This document shows, in pieces, positions 24,349-37,900 of a DNA stretch of 64,000 nucleotides. A program made the translations under genes and the position numbers. The notes beneath the pieces are model-generated. The model saw only the letters and a list, made by a program, of their open reading frames with translations. It did no database searches and was not told the origin of the DNA. Position 1 is the stretch's first letter; each line of letters starts with the position of its first letter. The DNA comes from Capitella teleta. Taxonomy: Eukaryota > Annelida > Polychaeta > Capitellidae. Location: assembly GCA_000328365.1 (NCBI GenBank), contig KB304598.1, positions 135,854-199,853 of the forward strand. Reading direction: 5' to 3'.

Positions 24349-25606
24349 GACACAGATGTTGTTTTGATACAAAAGCTGATTATATTAGCATAATGCAGCA
24401 TAAATTATTCACATAAATAAATATCATTAACATGATAGGATTACAGGTACATACAAAGTGATCATATCCAAGGTGATGAATCGTGATTGGTCACAAGAAA
24501 AATGAAACTGATTAATAATTGATGAGCAGATGAATATATTATGATAATGGGATAAAAATGTTAATGCAGAATAGAGATATATGCAAGTGAAAGGGAGAAA
24601 TGCCTACCAGACAAAGCCAAGCGATTATTCAGGAGATCATGAATAATTCATTGAATCGTTAATATATGCGCATATGCCTAATCCTATAACCGTCTCAGCA
24701 TTCCAACAGTGATCAGCATTTATGATAAGTGTGCTCATGTAATATCTGTGCAAGATGATGAATGACGGTGCCCCATGAATATTCATAAGATATTAAGAGC
24801 ACAACATTAACCAATAAGAGAGCAGCATGATATTCAAATCCGAGAGAACTTTCTGCCAGCACAGGACTGAAAAAAAGTTATCTTAGTTCTAAGACAGGTT
24901 GGCCGAAATATATATCAGTGCCGTTTTAAAGGAGCTTCTAATTTTAAGGTTTCGGGCATCAGTTGTATATTAAATAAATACCACACAGTTAATTTATGCA
25001 TCAGAATATGAGCAACCCTGTTGAAGAAAATAATGGTCCCTGTGCAGAGAGCCCTACCAATGCTGTAATGCTGTAATTGCAAACTAAACCATTTGTGCTC
25101 AGCACCTGTCAGTTAACAGGTTTTCCATCGACGTACACTAAAACATCAACATCACAGAATGAAAAAAAAAACATTTGAAAAAAAACCAAAACATGGCAAC
25201 CTAAAAAATAGGAATCTCTAGAAAACAGAATGCAAAACTTCTTTTTCCTCAAGCATTTGGCTAATTTTTAAATCCAACACTTAATGCTCAAAGTACGTAC
25301 AGGACTGTCTCGGAATTAAAATAAGAGTTTCTTCTTATGAGGAGAGCCCCGCACATTCTGCAGGTCAAAATTCCAATACTGCTTCACGTGATTGTTACAA
25401 CAGAGGAGAGGAAAAAAAATAAAATAAAAAATCTATAACTGATGTGAATTTTAGCGCTTTGAACATAATTATCACAGAAAGCGAACATTCTTAACTCGTT
25501 CATAAATTTTCTTTTCCATAAAGGGGGTTGCCATAGCGATGAACACAAAGTACACAGATGAAGAGAAGCACACTGGTGAATTTCAGAGACCTCCTGTTTG
25601 CTCTGG

Positions 25607-26613
25607 CTATAGGATGACGCAGCATCTGCAGTACCTGGGTCGACCGTTCCCCACAGAAGGGGGCGGGGTCACTGGCGCAAAGTACGCATGCACTCGGATG
25701 TCATGCAGGTGATTCTGAGGAGAAAATAACGTGATTCAAATATATGCAAATTTATGCCGAATATGTGTACGATTATGTAGATTTATGCTGAATGTGTATA
25801 CAATTATGCAAATGACCTTAAGCCGACGTATGCCGGTGCGGGTGATGAGCTGGCAGTCATAGAGCGCAATGCGGCGCATGTTCTCCGCTCGCATCAAATG
25901 CTCCAACGAGGCATCCGTGATCAGGGGGCAGTTGTCCAGTTCAAGGACGTTCAAGGACTCGGCGGCACACGCGCTTCCTCCGAGATGTCGGATTCCTTCG
26001 TCAGTTATCAACTCACAATGTGAAAGACTCTGTGAAAGAGTGGAAAGGTGTGAAGTGGTTTTGGTTACGAGCAAAATATGAATTTTTTAATTACCAACTT
26101 AGAGAGCAGATGGCAATGCATTGCTAGGTAACCCAGTGTTGCATCGGTAATCTATGCGAAGAAAACACAAATTAGCATATATGTAAAGTACGGCCGACAT
26201 CGTCTCTCACCAAGACACATTCTTCTAGATCCATTCGTTCCAAATTGTGACAGGACTGAAACATAACATAATCATAATGACATGCAAATTTATGCACAAA
26301 TTTATTTTGCAAAGCAAACCTTAGCTAATGCCTGAAATCCATTGTCTGTCAACTGAGAACAACGAGAGACTTCTAGAGTCCTGAGATCAAAAAGAAAGAA
26401 GAGCAATCACTATTTGGTCTTGATGCATAAATTTGAATATGAAATTTGCATAAATTTGCATAATTGCTAACCTGAGCTTGCGGCATCCCTGAGCTAAAGC
26501 GACAAGTGAGGCATCAGTGAGATGAGAGCAATTGGAGACGCATAACGAGTAAAGATCCGGGCAATGTTCACTGACGGCTACAACGCATTCATCCGTAACC
26601 GACTGCAACCAAC

Positions 26614-26650
<37 letters not shown>

Positions 26651-29600
26651 CAAGATACTCACTGAGCAGCCTTGTAAGTTGAGAACATGAAGGTGCGGAC
26701 ATTGCTGAGCCAAGTGTTGGAATGCCTCATCCGTCAACTGCAAAACAGTGTTAGGAAGAAGCGACCTTTAATGAACCCTAGCCTACCTGAACACATCCTT
26801 TACAGATAAACGTTCGGAATTTGCGACACCCTTTGACGAGGGTCACGACCCCTTCGTCTGTGATGTTGGAACACCAGGATAGATTGATGTGTTCAAGGAA
26901 ATGACACCCTTCACTGAAGGCAAGAAGGAGGTCAAAGGGCATGACACAGTGACCTTAAGAGGCCACTAATTACTTACCTGAGATGTTTGAGGGAAAGATT
27001 TGTCACAAACGAACAGGAAACCAAATCGAGATGAACTAACTTTGGACTGTGACGGCCAAGGCTCTGACACGTTCTGAGGAGGAAAGAGAGATCGTAACAG
27101 AGCGTCAGGATTATTACATAATACGTCACAGCTGCAGAAGCATGTCTTGTGTTAAACATCTTACATGAATGAGGATAAAATGATTGGAGAGACGTATCTC
27201 TAATCTCTACGATATATGGGTGCCATCAGAAATTACAAAAAAATAAAACTGGGTAAAAAATAATTTCAAAAAAAAGACAACTCACACATCCGTTATTTTT
27301 TTGCAGTCTTCCAAGTTAAGCCTCTCTATGTTGTGGCATTGCGACGCAAAGTTTCTAAAAATGAATGAATAATGAGCACGGATAATTCCAGAGTGCACAA
27401 ACTGACCTCATTGCACTGTCTGTGATGCTCTGACATCCTCTGATGCTGAGGGACTTCAGGAATCCACCACAACGACGGGATATGTTCTCCACCACCGTGC
27501 CCTGCAAGGCAGCGTAAATTGGCATGCATGCGAATAAATTTGCACAATACCTCAACATCCCTCTGAAAATTGAAGAGGTCAACATGCTGCCAGTTGCTTC
27601 CATCCAACGCGAGAATGTTCCAGTAGCGAGAAACTTGTGCACAGCGACACAAGGAGACGACGTCCAAGAATGAAAATATCCTGCGAAGGGAAAGAGTTAG
27701 CGGAGAGTAATCGAGGGATAATGAATAAATATCAGAGGGAGGGCAGGATAGGGCGGAGGGAAAAGAGTGAACCTGAGAAGGAGTTCTTTGGGTAATTTGC
27801 TGTTGACCAACGCATCTGTGTCAGATGACGTGCAGAAGAGGGGAGCCTGGAAGAAGAGAATACGCTTAATTTAAATATATGCAAATTAAGCTGATGCCAC
27901 CTACCCTTTCAACTCCATTGGATGCTCGACCTCCCTGCAAAGCAGAAACCATTGTATTTACGTGAAATGAAATTATGTATGTTGGGACCAAAAAGTATAA
28001 TCTTCATGTTTATTATTTGAACAGACTTTTGCAAATCAACACCAGCATTAATTTCAGCGTGGACGCGTAAACGCTGTGAGGTTCACTTCCAATCTGATAT
28101 ACATCCAGGCACAATGTGGGCAATTAGCTATAATCAGACACAGCGGGTGACACAGAGGGTGACACAGCAGTGATAGCACTATGATCTGTGGCTACATAAA
28201 TTGCTCAATTGATTTCCGTGAAGCAAGATGAGCTAATCCACTGCGTATGACAAGAAACCTCATAGAAGACCAGGATCCATAAAGACCATAATGCAGGTGC
28301 AATAATCATCAATATTAATCATGATAACATAAATAATAATAATGATATGAAGCTTTATGTAATACAGATAAACGGTACAATCTGATATCTGACCAGCAGT
28401 CTGGTTTGCGTCCCTTTGAGGTATTCCATCCAGTTTATATTTCAGGATTTGCACAAAGAAGAACAAATGGGATTTTTACAGCATCACTGAAGTGTATCAA
28501 ATGTGGTATATTATGCTGGCAAACAGACACATACAGTTATAGATACACTGGGTTGGAGGATTTTTTATTCCTCTAAATGTTGTCGTTTTCTCTGAGCAGA
28601 AATAATGGTTTAAACTTTGAAATAATATGTACACCTGAGAATATCGTACCTCACCCTTCTTGTGAATGCATAGGTGAATCAACTCCGTGCAAAGGAGAGT
28701 TGATTCACCCCTGCAGTCACTAAGCCTATTTAGTATCCACGAGATCCACAACATAGGAGACATCCAATCCAATACTTGTAACGCTACTCATTAAACATAA
28801 CTGACCATGACGTAAAACAGAGATGGATAAATATAAAAGGATACTGTAGTTAAGCCTTGTTTTATAAGAATACCAGGTTCCACATTTATTACCAATGATG
28901 ACAATGATTTAAGTGACAAAATCAATCAAATAATTGATTCAATTCTGATAAAAGGATTGGCTATGGGAAAAGATGATTAATTATACTTGAAACTTGAAAG
29001 TGAAACAGTAAGCCATCTAAGTCAAAAAAGTAATTAAATTCCTGAATGATTCTTTATTCGTGATCATTGGAGATTTCCAAGTGTAGGAAGTGTTCTCTGA
29101 GCTTAAACATCGATTGCAAATTAAGCAATAAACATGGACAGAATAAAACTGATCTTAGTAGCAAATTTAAATCAACTCTTGGGTTATTGGACTAAATTTA
29201 TAGCCAAGTGTATTTCACTTGCGAGAATTTAAATTGTTTTCGTTCAAGTCCACATATAAAGCAGGAAAATCTAGCAGAATAATTGATGATCGCAATGACA
29301 GACAAGAACCTCTGAGACGTTTTTGATGAAGGGGCGCCATATGCAAGATCACAATATAAATCATTATTATCAAGTACTGTCCACTGCTTTATTAGATGTA
29401 ACAAGTTGCCGGTCAGAGCAGTATATCTTTTAATAACCTAAGCTTGAGTCTGTATATATTGTTGCATATTTCATTATTTGTTCAGCTGATACACAATATG
29501 CCAGCAATACCCCAGGTATAACAAGTAAGTGTGTAAGGTTTCTCACCCATGGGCATCATACAAAAACATTTGAATCAAGGATATTGATCAAAGGGCCAAT

Positions 29601-30286
29601 ATAGGCGAACATTAATTAAGATGCCCACGATTATACATTTATATTAATTAATGATCAATTATTAAGTAACTATCAAACAACTGCAATAAAATCTGAAAAA
29701 TCTGAAAAATACACAATCAACATGTATACTGGAGTATTTTCCAGTACCTCATGGTAAACGAATGATAAATAAGCAAAAATACATGCAAATTATATGAATA
29801 ATAATTTAAAAACTGGAAATGGAGAATGCACATTAAAAGAATGGTCAATTTTCACCTTCAGAGGGATATCAAGCAGAGGAAAAAGGTCATTGTAAGTAAA
29901 AGAAACCAAAACACATGCTTCTCTCTCCATTTCGCAAATATTCATTGTTCCTCAGTGAATATTCTATTTTTAGAATCACACATGCCTACGGCTCTAACAA
30001 CAAAGAAAAATACAGCATGTGGTATTGTCAGCAGTGCTGGCGTGCATTTCAGGACACAGGAGTTCTTTTTAAGTAAGTTTATCTCAATTTGCCAACGGTT
30101 ATCGGTTGGTGTTAAGTGAAATTGAAGGAATTATTGAGTTGAAGTTGGCAAGTCGTGGTGAATGGCTAAGCGACTTGTCAAACTCGACGAAGCGAGTTTT
30201 TCGCAGAAATGACGTCCCACCTCGCTTTTACTCCTCAGATGAGGGAGGTGGTGGTTGAAGTTGTTTGTATGGCCGTGGTGGTTCAT
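25607..30286 (-). CDS. FBXL20: F-box/LRR protein of the FBXL2/FBXL20 family (about 458 aa)
   Basis: Exons on the minus strand: 30286-30221 (tentative first), 27934-27905, 27846-27773, 27680-27551, 27501-27407, 27354-27286, 27073-26978, 26913-26787, 26737-26663, 26602-26472, 26380-26320, 26255-26211, 26151-26095, 26029-25817 and 25714-25607. All phases agree. The protein has an F-box (KLPKELLLRIFSFLDVVSLC), about eleven cysteine-type leucine-rich repeats (for example EGCHFLEHINLSWCSNITDE and SLSHCELITDEGIRHLGG) and a tail HAYFAPVTPPPSVG. It ends CRCCVIL, a CaaX box (CVIL) as in geranylgeranylated FBXL2. It is the substrate-recognition subunit of an SCF ubiquitin ligase, probably membrane-anchored. 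Substrates cannot be inferred. Length is close to human FBXL20. The first exon (MNHHGHTNNFNHHLPHL) is supported only by phase, a GTGGGA donor and the CpG-rich surroundings. Confidence 0.9.
28000..30120. other. Long first intron of the FBXL gene
   Basis: AT-rich DNA with no supported exon or recognised transposon, apart from a small GGGTGACACAG tandem repeat near 28,144-28,168. It holds most of the intron length of this gene; the other introns are mostly 40-220 bp. Confidence 0.45.
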
Positions 30287-30460
30287 GGTTTCGTCACAGC
30301 CATCTGGCGATCTAGCCTTGAAAACCCGAACAACTGAAGAAGGTTTTCGTCGAAGAATTCATGAAAATATAAACAAGAAGAAACAGCGTAAATCTGCGAT
30401 ATAACGAGCTCTCTGAGTGGTCGACAGCTATTTCCGGTGGAAATNAGCTACTATCAAAAC
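30287..30460 (-). promoter_or_regulatory. CpG-richer promoter/5' UTR region of the FBXL gene
   Basis: A local rise in CpG and GC against AT-rich surroundings, next to the tentative first exon. It includes an ETS-like TTTCCGGT at about 30,431-30,438 and has a single undetermined base at 30,445. Confidence 0.35.
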
Positions 30461-30957
30461 ATTGATTGGATGCGTCACTGATTGAGCGTTAATTATCAGA
30501 TAACGCATGTGCAGCTGATACAAAATAATGTTTATATCACAATCATGCACTGATTAGGAGGATTTGCTTCGACTTGCTAAAGATATGAACATTTTTGTTG
30601 CCAGTCATGACTGCAGATCAAAGACCAATCAACAAGCCCGTTGTATCCGCTGTCGAAACAGCTGGTTTTATTTTGTTGTGACGTCACGATGTTCTACTGT
30701 GCATACTGGAAATTGGGCATCGTTAGCGTTTTACCAATTTTTACAAACGCTCACGTAATAAGTATCACATCATGATCATAATTATAGGGTCAAATAATTA
30801 TTTCATTTTTATTTTATTTTATCTTGTGTCAAGTAATATTGCAACATCAATTAAAATTTAACGGAGCAGTGGAAAGTTGCCGATTTTTAAAAATTAGTAT
30901 ATTAATTAAGTCTTTTATTCAATAAGATGTTAAATACAGTACATAGAATGGATTTTT

Positions 30958-31560
30958 AATGAGGATTGGTTTGATGAAGAATTTCCCCTACTGATGGCGA
31001 GGGAGATTTTTTGGCAGAGGTTGTGGCCTTCTCGTTTGTCTTCTGTTGCTAGTTCAATTTTCTTTTTTAATTTGTTAATAAATATTGTTGTTGGTGGTCC
31101 CCTACTCAAGAGTCGCATAGTGTGTCTGTAATGGTCACATCCCAAATTATATTTTTGCCATGGGACCAGGGACGTAAGGTTAGCCCATTTAATCACTTGC
31201 CATCTGTTCTGGATAGACCGTTGGGCTCCAACATGCTAGAGATGTTTGCCGTTTGCAAGCTCTTCTTTATTAGATGGTTCAGTTCTGTGTGTCGAGGGAA
31301 ACGCCCGCATTGAGGTGACACAAAAATTCGTGGATGTCCCAGCAGCCCATTCTCTTTCTACAATGGCAATACGAGGATTCACATATCTTGCACCCGAGTC
31401 GAATTGCAACAATTTTTCTAATTTCATCCATATAAAGAACGGTGCTGAGGTTGGTGTGCTGAATGGCGTTCATCCAGTCACCACTATTGTGTGCTTGTGT
31501 GCTGGCCTTTGCGTATTGATTGGATTGGCCGACAAGCTTGGTAATTTTTTTCTGTGACTG
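30958..31560 (-). mobile_element. Retroelement pol-tail fossil (family not fixed)
   Basis: On the minus strand the translation contains a segment like NGLTLVPW and, further on, CQKISLAIxRGNSSS. I associate this pattern with C-terminal regions of reverse-transcriptase polyproteins in invertebrate repeat collections. The copy is decayed, with several breaks, and no terminal repeats are visible. It is probably old. Confidence 0.4.
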
Positions 31561-32224
31561 AATGCTGTCCCACACTCGTTGTCTATCTTCATTCGTGGAG
31601 TCTCATGTTAATTCAGCTTCTTGGAGGTCCCTTGATTCATAAGTGTCTCCTCCAATCTTGCAATTTGCGTCATCAACGGGGGTGATGCATAACTGAAGCG
31701 ATGTAAGCTGAGAGTGCTATTTCAGAACATGATCGCATTCCAAAACCTCTGATTCGGAGGATAGACAGACAGACAAAAACATTTATTGTGGTAAAAAAAG
31801 CAAAGAAAAGAGTAAACAATGAAAATATAACTTAGGAGACTGGCGTAAAGGCCTTTCTGCCTCTGGCACGCCAGCTACCCGAAAGAAAAAGAAAAATAAA
31901 CAAAAAGAAGAGAAAAAAAGAGAGGATAAGTGGAAAAAGAGAACTGAAACAAATAACCAAAATGTGTAATGACACTTGTTGCCAGGAATTGGTATTCACT
32001 GTGCCGAAATTTCGGTTTGCTTTTGAGTTGCCAAAATATAAATATAATTTTAACTTTTCGTTTTATGGTAATGTATGGTGTATAGGTCTACCCCTTAATT
32101 ATTTATCGATTTGGCTGACCACCGCACAATTTAAATTTAATGGACAACATTGTGCCATTATGTACTACAGTTGATACTCAATCCACCGACAATAGCTGCA
32201 ATAAAATCCTGCGGATCTCTCAGA

Positions 32225-32655
32225 ACCGCCCTCCCCCTCGCTTCAACTCACTGCCTGTCAACCTGTACAACCCGTGCGTTCCAGCACGAGTTCCATCCGT
32301 GGTTGTACGAACATTGTGTGTGGGTCTCTTGAATGCGAGGTCAGCGAAACAACAGGATGCTGCCACTGATAAACCCGCCGAGATTCATGACCTGGTTGAG
32401 GTCATCTGAGTGATGGCTCAGAGGTGGTGAGCATGATCGCATTACACTCGGAGATATGACATCCACAGGATACACTCACAAACATCTTCCACGACCCAAC
32501 AGGCGCGGTGGTGGGCTGGCTCTCATCCACTCATCAGAGATCCACACAACACCACTGTGCAACATCTCACGACCATCTTTCGAAGGCTTCGAGACCAACA
32601 GCAGCCACAAGAAGTGCTCCATCTACCTTGTTGCCATTTACAGGCCACCCAGCTC
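32225..32655 (+). mobile_element. LINE endonuclease fragment (CR1/L2-like)
   Basis: Translations read VGLLNARSAKQQDAATDKPA and EIHDLVEVI, then after a frame change GYTHKHLPRPNRRGGGLALI and IYLVAIYRPPSSS. These are the N-terminal LLNARS, PRPNRRGGG and YRPPSS motifs of CR1/L2-clade LINE apurinic endonucleases. The reverse transcriptase is absent. It abuts Tigger sequence at about 32,655. Confidence 0.75.
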
Positions 32656-33401
32656 ATCGATGATTGGCTGGAGAAAGTGAACCGCCAAATGAAGAGAGCC
32701 AATTGTTGTATCGTGCTGCTTCTAGACAAAGCAAGTAGCCACAAAGTGGGCGGGGCTTCGCTGTCAAACGTCGAACTCAAATTATCGCACATTATCGAAA
32801 AGTCCTGATGCAAACTTACCTGGAAAACTGTGGAATGCGTCGAGGAAGATAGACCACAAGAGATTGATCTTTGGCAATCCATTCGAATGATAGCACATGC
32901 ATGGGAATGCGTGACGGAGGTAAAGATATCGCTAACTGTTATCGGCATACGAGAATTCTTTTGCCTGTTGCTGCTCCCAATTAAATGGATGACCAAGAAG
33001 AAGACTTGTCATTGGCAGATCTCCAGGCAATGATGTGCCAACTCTCTGACGACGAAGATGCACCCATGACAGCAGCCACTTTTGTCGATGTGGGTAATTC
33101 AGAGCTCTGCACTGAATGATGATGATATCGTCACCATGGGTAGCGATCAGTCTCCAGCTGTCCCTGAAGATGAGGATCCTGATGAGGAGGAACCTGAGCT
33201 CGCAAAGGAAGTCTTGACAGGGGAAGCGAGGCAGCACGTGCATGCACTAATGCTATATTTTGAGAGATTCGAGGTGTCAGAGGCAGCAAAGCAAGAAAAT
33301 AGAGATCAACTCCACAAATCGGGCGTGATGGAACGGCTTATCACAAGCAGATTGAACAATGCCGCTAAGCAGACAACCATCACTGATTTTTTTCAAAAAG
33401 G

Positions 33402-33436
<35 letters not shown>

Positions 33437-33641
33437 TGGCCTCATGTGATCGTTTGTGAGATCGTTTTTACTTTCTGCTTCATTCCTTTTACGGAATTTT
33501 CATTCCTCCATCGGGTTTTTTGGGGTTTTTAGAATGACACATAATGTTCATCAATTTGAGGTCTGGAACAGAATCCACCCTCTTCATTAATATGTCAGTT
33601 TCCTTGAGAATGGAGGAGGGGTGATTAACGGGGTCTGACTG
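32656..33641 (+). mobile_element. pogo/Tigger transposon 3' half, decayed
   Basis: It encodes, across more than one frame, parts of the Tigger DDE domain and tail: DDWLEKVNRQMKRA, CIVLLLDKASSHK (first parts of the catalytic block), EIDLWQSIRMIAHAWECVTE, an acidic DEDPDEEEPE linker and the typical end KQTTITDFF. A 28-bp A run follows, then non-coding DNA to a pogo-like terminus (reverse CAGTCAGACCCCGTTAATC) at 33,641, next to TA. The 5' half, including the helix-turn-helix, is missing. It is a different copy from the one at 5.6-6.0 kb. Confidence 0.75.
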
Positions 33642-34740
33642 TATATTGAAGGACTATAATTAAGCATATAATACATCCTTGGGATTTGAGAATATTTTTG
33701 ATATAGAAGGAAGCCCGAACACAGTATTTTGCATTTTATTTTGATCATAAAACTCTGTGTCTTATGGTGTGACTAAAATGAGTTTTCCTGTTTCATTATA
33801 TTGAGAAGATAATGTGAGCAAAATTCAACATGATTGGCACTGCATAGGTATAGTTTAAACATACTTATATTTTATGTACATGAAGTCTGCATCCGGGTTC
33901 TGGTCCAGTTTCAAACGGGAGTGACCCTTGGGAATTTTTTGTTCAAATTTTCAGCGATTTCTCAATTTGGCGCAGCAGTCCCTATGCTTTCTATCATAGG
34001 TTGAGAAAATATCAAAACTGATCAAGCTAATCTCGTAAGATTTTTACGAATATGTAGATGATCAGTGTTAATTCAACATTATGAAATATACCAAATCGAT
34101 GTTAGTATTTGCTTTAATAACTTTAATATCAAATTCTTCAAATATATAATTCTGAATACCTCAATGAGCAACTTGCAAGTATTCAAAGATCACCTTAACG
34201 ATTTGTTGAAAACTGAACATCATTTTGCGAAACAACTCTGCACATTGTCGAATACTCACATATTACTCTGAATGCCATTTTTTTTTTTTACAGGGGCGAA
34301 TAATATTATTTTCGTGATATCCGACGTCGACTATTGATGCCAAGACACACACAAAACTCTTTACAACCTCTCTTCATTTGCAAGCCTATTAATAAGGCTT
34401 GATCGCAGAAAGATATGCACAATTCTCTTTGCGTCAAATTTATTATGGAATTTTGTCTTCTGCACGAAACATTCAAAGTTCGTTGTATATAAATCAAATG
34501 TTACTGCCTGCCCGACCAATGATAGATACCTAATCCACATAGCTCTCTAAGATATGATTATTTAGACTTGTTTTGGTTAATGCAGGTATCGTAGCATTAT
34601 GCTACTAGCTATATTTATATTGTTGATTATAATTTATTAAATATACTTTTGAATCTGGATACATTACCTGCTAAAATAACAATTGAACTTTTAGTAGTTT
34701 CAAGAGATATAAAAAGATGTCACTAGAAAACTGCTGAAAT
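33642..34740. other. Intergenic DNA
   Basis: AT-rich stretch between the Tigger remnant and the MAT2B 3' end. I see no exon or recognised repeat. Confidence 0.45.
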
Positions 34741-34743
34741 ACA

Positions 34744-34749
34744 TTTATT
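34744..34749 (-). terminator. Candidate poly(A) signal, MAT2B
   Basis: AATAAA on the minus strand about 235 bases past the stop at 34,984-34,986. Confidence 0.45.
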
Positions 34750-34983
34750 TTCATCAACATCAAATTAAATGAAGTTGCAGAGACACCAAGATCTATTAAC
34801 TGCGGCCCATCCGGTCCTTTACCAGCCTCCGCTTCAGTGTTCCCCCAAAATGCATACATCACCATATTTAAACGATGTGGTTCGATTTCTTTAGATCAAA
34901 ACATTTGAAGCATATTTAAATCAATAATTGTATGATTAATTTTCATTAAACATTACATTAAGCCTATCTTGAGACATTTTCTC

Positions 34984-37900
34984 TTACAAAAATGGCTTAA
35001 ATACTTGATATGCGCCCTCCTTGAAAGTTCTCCTTTGTCCAATCCCAAGATCTTCCAAGCGTGAGCTATCTAAATGGGCATTATACGGCCTCACAGCCCC
35101 AGTGGTGGGAGTCCTATCAGGTTTGATGTGATCTTTTGGAAGGTTAAAAACATCAGCCATCACAAGACACATATCATACTTTGTCATTTCCTCTGCTCCA
35201 CTCCAGTGGAAAATTCCATCGAAAGAATCATTCTGAAATGGATAGAGAATAAAATCAGTGTAATTCAACAATTCATATGCAGATAATGGAAAGCTCACGT
35301 CACTGCTCACTCAAGCCTGCGCCAAAATATATATAAATCACTTGATAATGCATAATGTTGGTGGAATTATAATTAAATTATGTTTAAATACCATTAAAAT
35401 AAAGCATTTTGGCCACATTGCATTTAATGCAAAAAAGCCGCCGTAATACATGTACAGAAATGAAGAGTTGCATTTGGCCAAGAGGATCTTGGCCAATTGC
35501 AACTCTCCAATAACAAATTGATTTTAGAGCTGGCATTCACTGAGAGTGAGTGAGTGATGGGGTTTTACGGCTCCACCCAATCCAATCGGATAATACGGGC
35601 GCCAGAACAGAAGGCCCGGGACCGGGGTTTCCCCCTACCCTTATCAATAAATCCCAAGGGTTCTTCATCCTGCATACCACCATAGACAGTAGTACACAGC
35701 GCCCGGCCTTGTTACGCAGTTGGGCAGCACTGCAGATTCACCGAAGAATTACAATTATAACGAATTACAATTATAATTCACAATCATAACGCCCGTGGCC
35801 TGATCGGGTCTCGAACGCGGGACCTCAACCCCCACGGTCGACATTGGATTGTAGTCAGCGGTTTAACCCACTGAGCTATCCGGTGCCTCTGGTATTCACT
35901 GAGAATTACTCTATTTTATTCAGAACATAACATGAATCCCTTGACTAAAATGTAAATAGGCATTTTGTATGTCTATCTCTCTGTCTGTTTGTCGGTCTGC
36001 GGTTTGTCAGATATATCCCCTTGACCAGTAGACAGAATTGATTCTGACCTGCAACTTCTTTTCAGCCATTTGACGTAGAACCACGGCCACATCAGCACAG
36101 TGAGTTGGATATCTCTTCTCATAATCCGACACTAGAAATTCCTTTGTACTATCCTTCACCATCGGAAACATGTAGGTGATAGCACTTTCACCAAAGGATT
36201 CGATGTCACCATACAAGATTGGGACGCGAAGGATTAAATTACCTGAAAGAAGCGAGATTGGTGATATACAAAAACATTCAGGAAATATTAATAGGAGAAT
36301 TCAAGTAACAAAGAACGGATATACAGTATAATCTCGATATGTCGAATTTCAAGGGACCATCGAAATCACTTCGAGCTATAGAGCCTTCGAGATATAGTAA
36401 CATGGATCAAGCATGGAAAAGAAATGAGTTGAGTTGTGTTTTCTCTTCTCAGCCGTGATGACGAATGTATGTGCAGAGACGAAATGATGACCCAACACTG
36501 CTCTTCATTCATTAATATACCTATTATCCACCCCCTTTGAAGTCTTGTGTGCCTATCATATTTTCTCTGATATTGCCTATTTTAAAAGATTTCAAACGCT
36601 TTGTAGATTTCTATAATCGTTGTATGTCTCTAAACAATACCGACCACAAAGGAACGCATTGAAGGAGGCTGTGCATCTTTGATATGAGACCTATAGTAAG
36701 CATGAATAGGATTCAGGAGTTACGTGAGTTTAACATATTGCGATTATGCGTACTGTATATATATGAGGTGAAATCAACTGAATGGAATTTTTCCTATCTT
36801 TTTGATGTTATATCAAGCATGTAATGAGAATATGTATTAATAATAAACATCTATAACGAAGCCCAAATGCTGAAAAAATTAAAAATGTTAAACTTTTGGT
36901 TCAAAAACTCCAAAGAGTGCCTAATTGTAATTATGATCATCCTTTGATGATTACGAATGCTGAATATTAAAGAAATATTTAATAGGCACATTTACTGATG
37001 TACGAACCATCCTCACCTACTTGCTTTTCTCTTATATAACCAAAAAAAATACACCCTATAAGTTCTTTCTCAATGCCAAAACAAGCAAGCCAAATGCCAG
37101 TGCACTGCTCACAAATTATTTAGCATGCACATGGTTCAGACAAGGACATTTTGAGCATTTGTGACCAGTCGAAGGAGTGTTGTTATAAAAGTATAATTTT
37201 GAAAGCCATTACAATAAGGAGATTTTAGTTTTCATCCACAATTGTTTCGTATCAACACGAGTGCGCTGTGATAATATAAATACCTTTATATTACCTCATG
37301 ATACAAAACTGAAAAATGCATAGCTAAAAGCGTATATGCATGAAATTCCTTTCTGCCTCTAACTGTAAATGTATTGTGTTATCAGAAGCATAATTAATAC
37401 CTTCATGTTGCAACATAGCCGCTTTTTCGCCCTCAAGCTTCCATTTTCCATATGCATTCAATGGATTAGTCGGATCGTCTGGCTTGTGAGGTGGTTTTAT
37501 TCCCTCAAATACGTAATCTGTACTGATATAAATGACGAAGGCACCAACTTTAGCTGCAAATAAAAGGGAAATTCTATTATGAATTATTGATATGCAACTG
37601 TGCATTCACAATCACCTGGAACCTATACAATCACTTAATTATACTGCTATAATTAATGCAATGAATATAAGTGTCATCATTGTTGAAATTCTGACCTGCA
37701 TAATTGCATACATGAGCAGTGGCATCTACGTTGAGCCTTTTAGCAGCTTCAGGTTGGGATTCAACGACATTTGGTCTCTTTTCTGCTGCAGAGTGGATGA
37801 TCACCTGCGGCTGCAATTCATTCAATATAAATATACGATATAAATCGATGTGTTTGACCATTTAGCAAACAATTTGCCCTGTAAAATATTCTGCTTTCGT

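Noticed and set aside
31246-31557. 103-codon plus-strand ORF
   Set aside because: It is antisense to the retroelement fossil at 30,958-31,560 and has no features of its own.
33400-33432. Poly(A) run after the Tigger tail as a sign of a retroposed transposase mRNA
   Set aside because: The pogo-like terminus next to TA at 33,641 lies beyond the run, so it is an internal A expansion in a DNA transposon.
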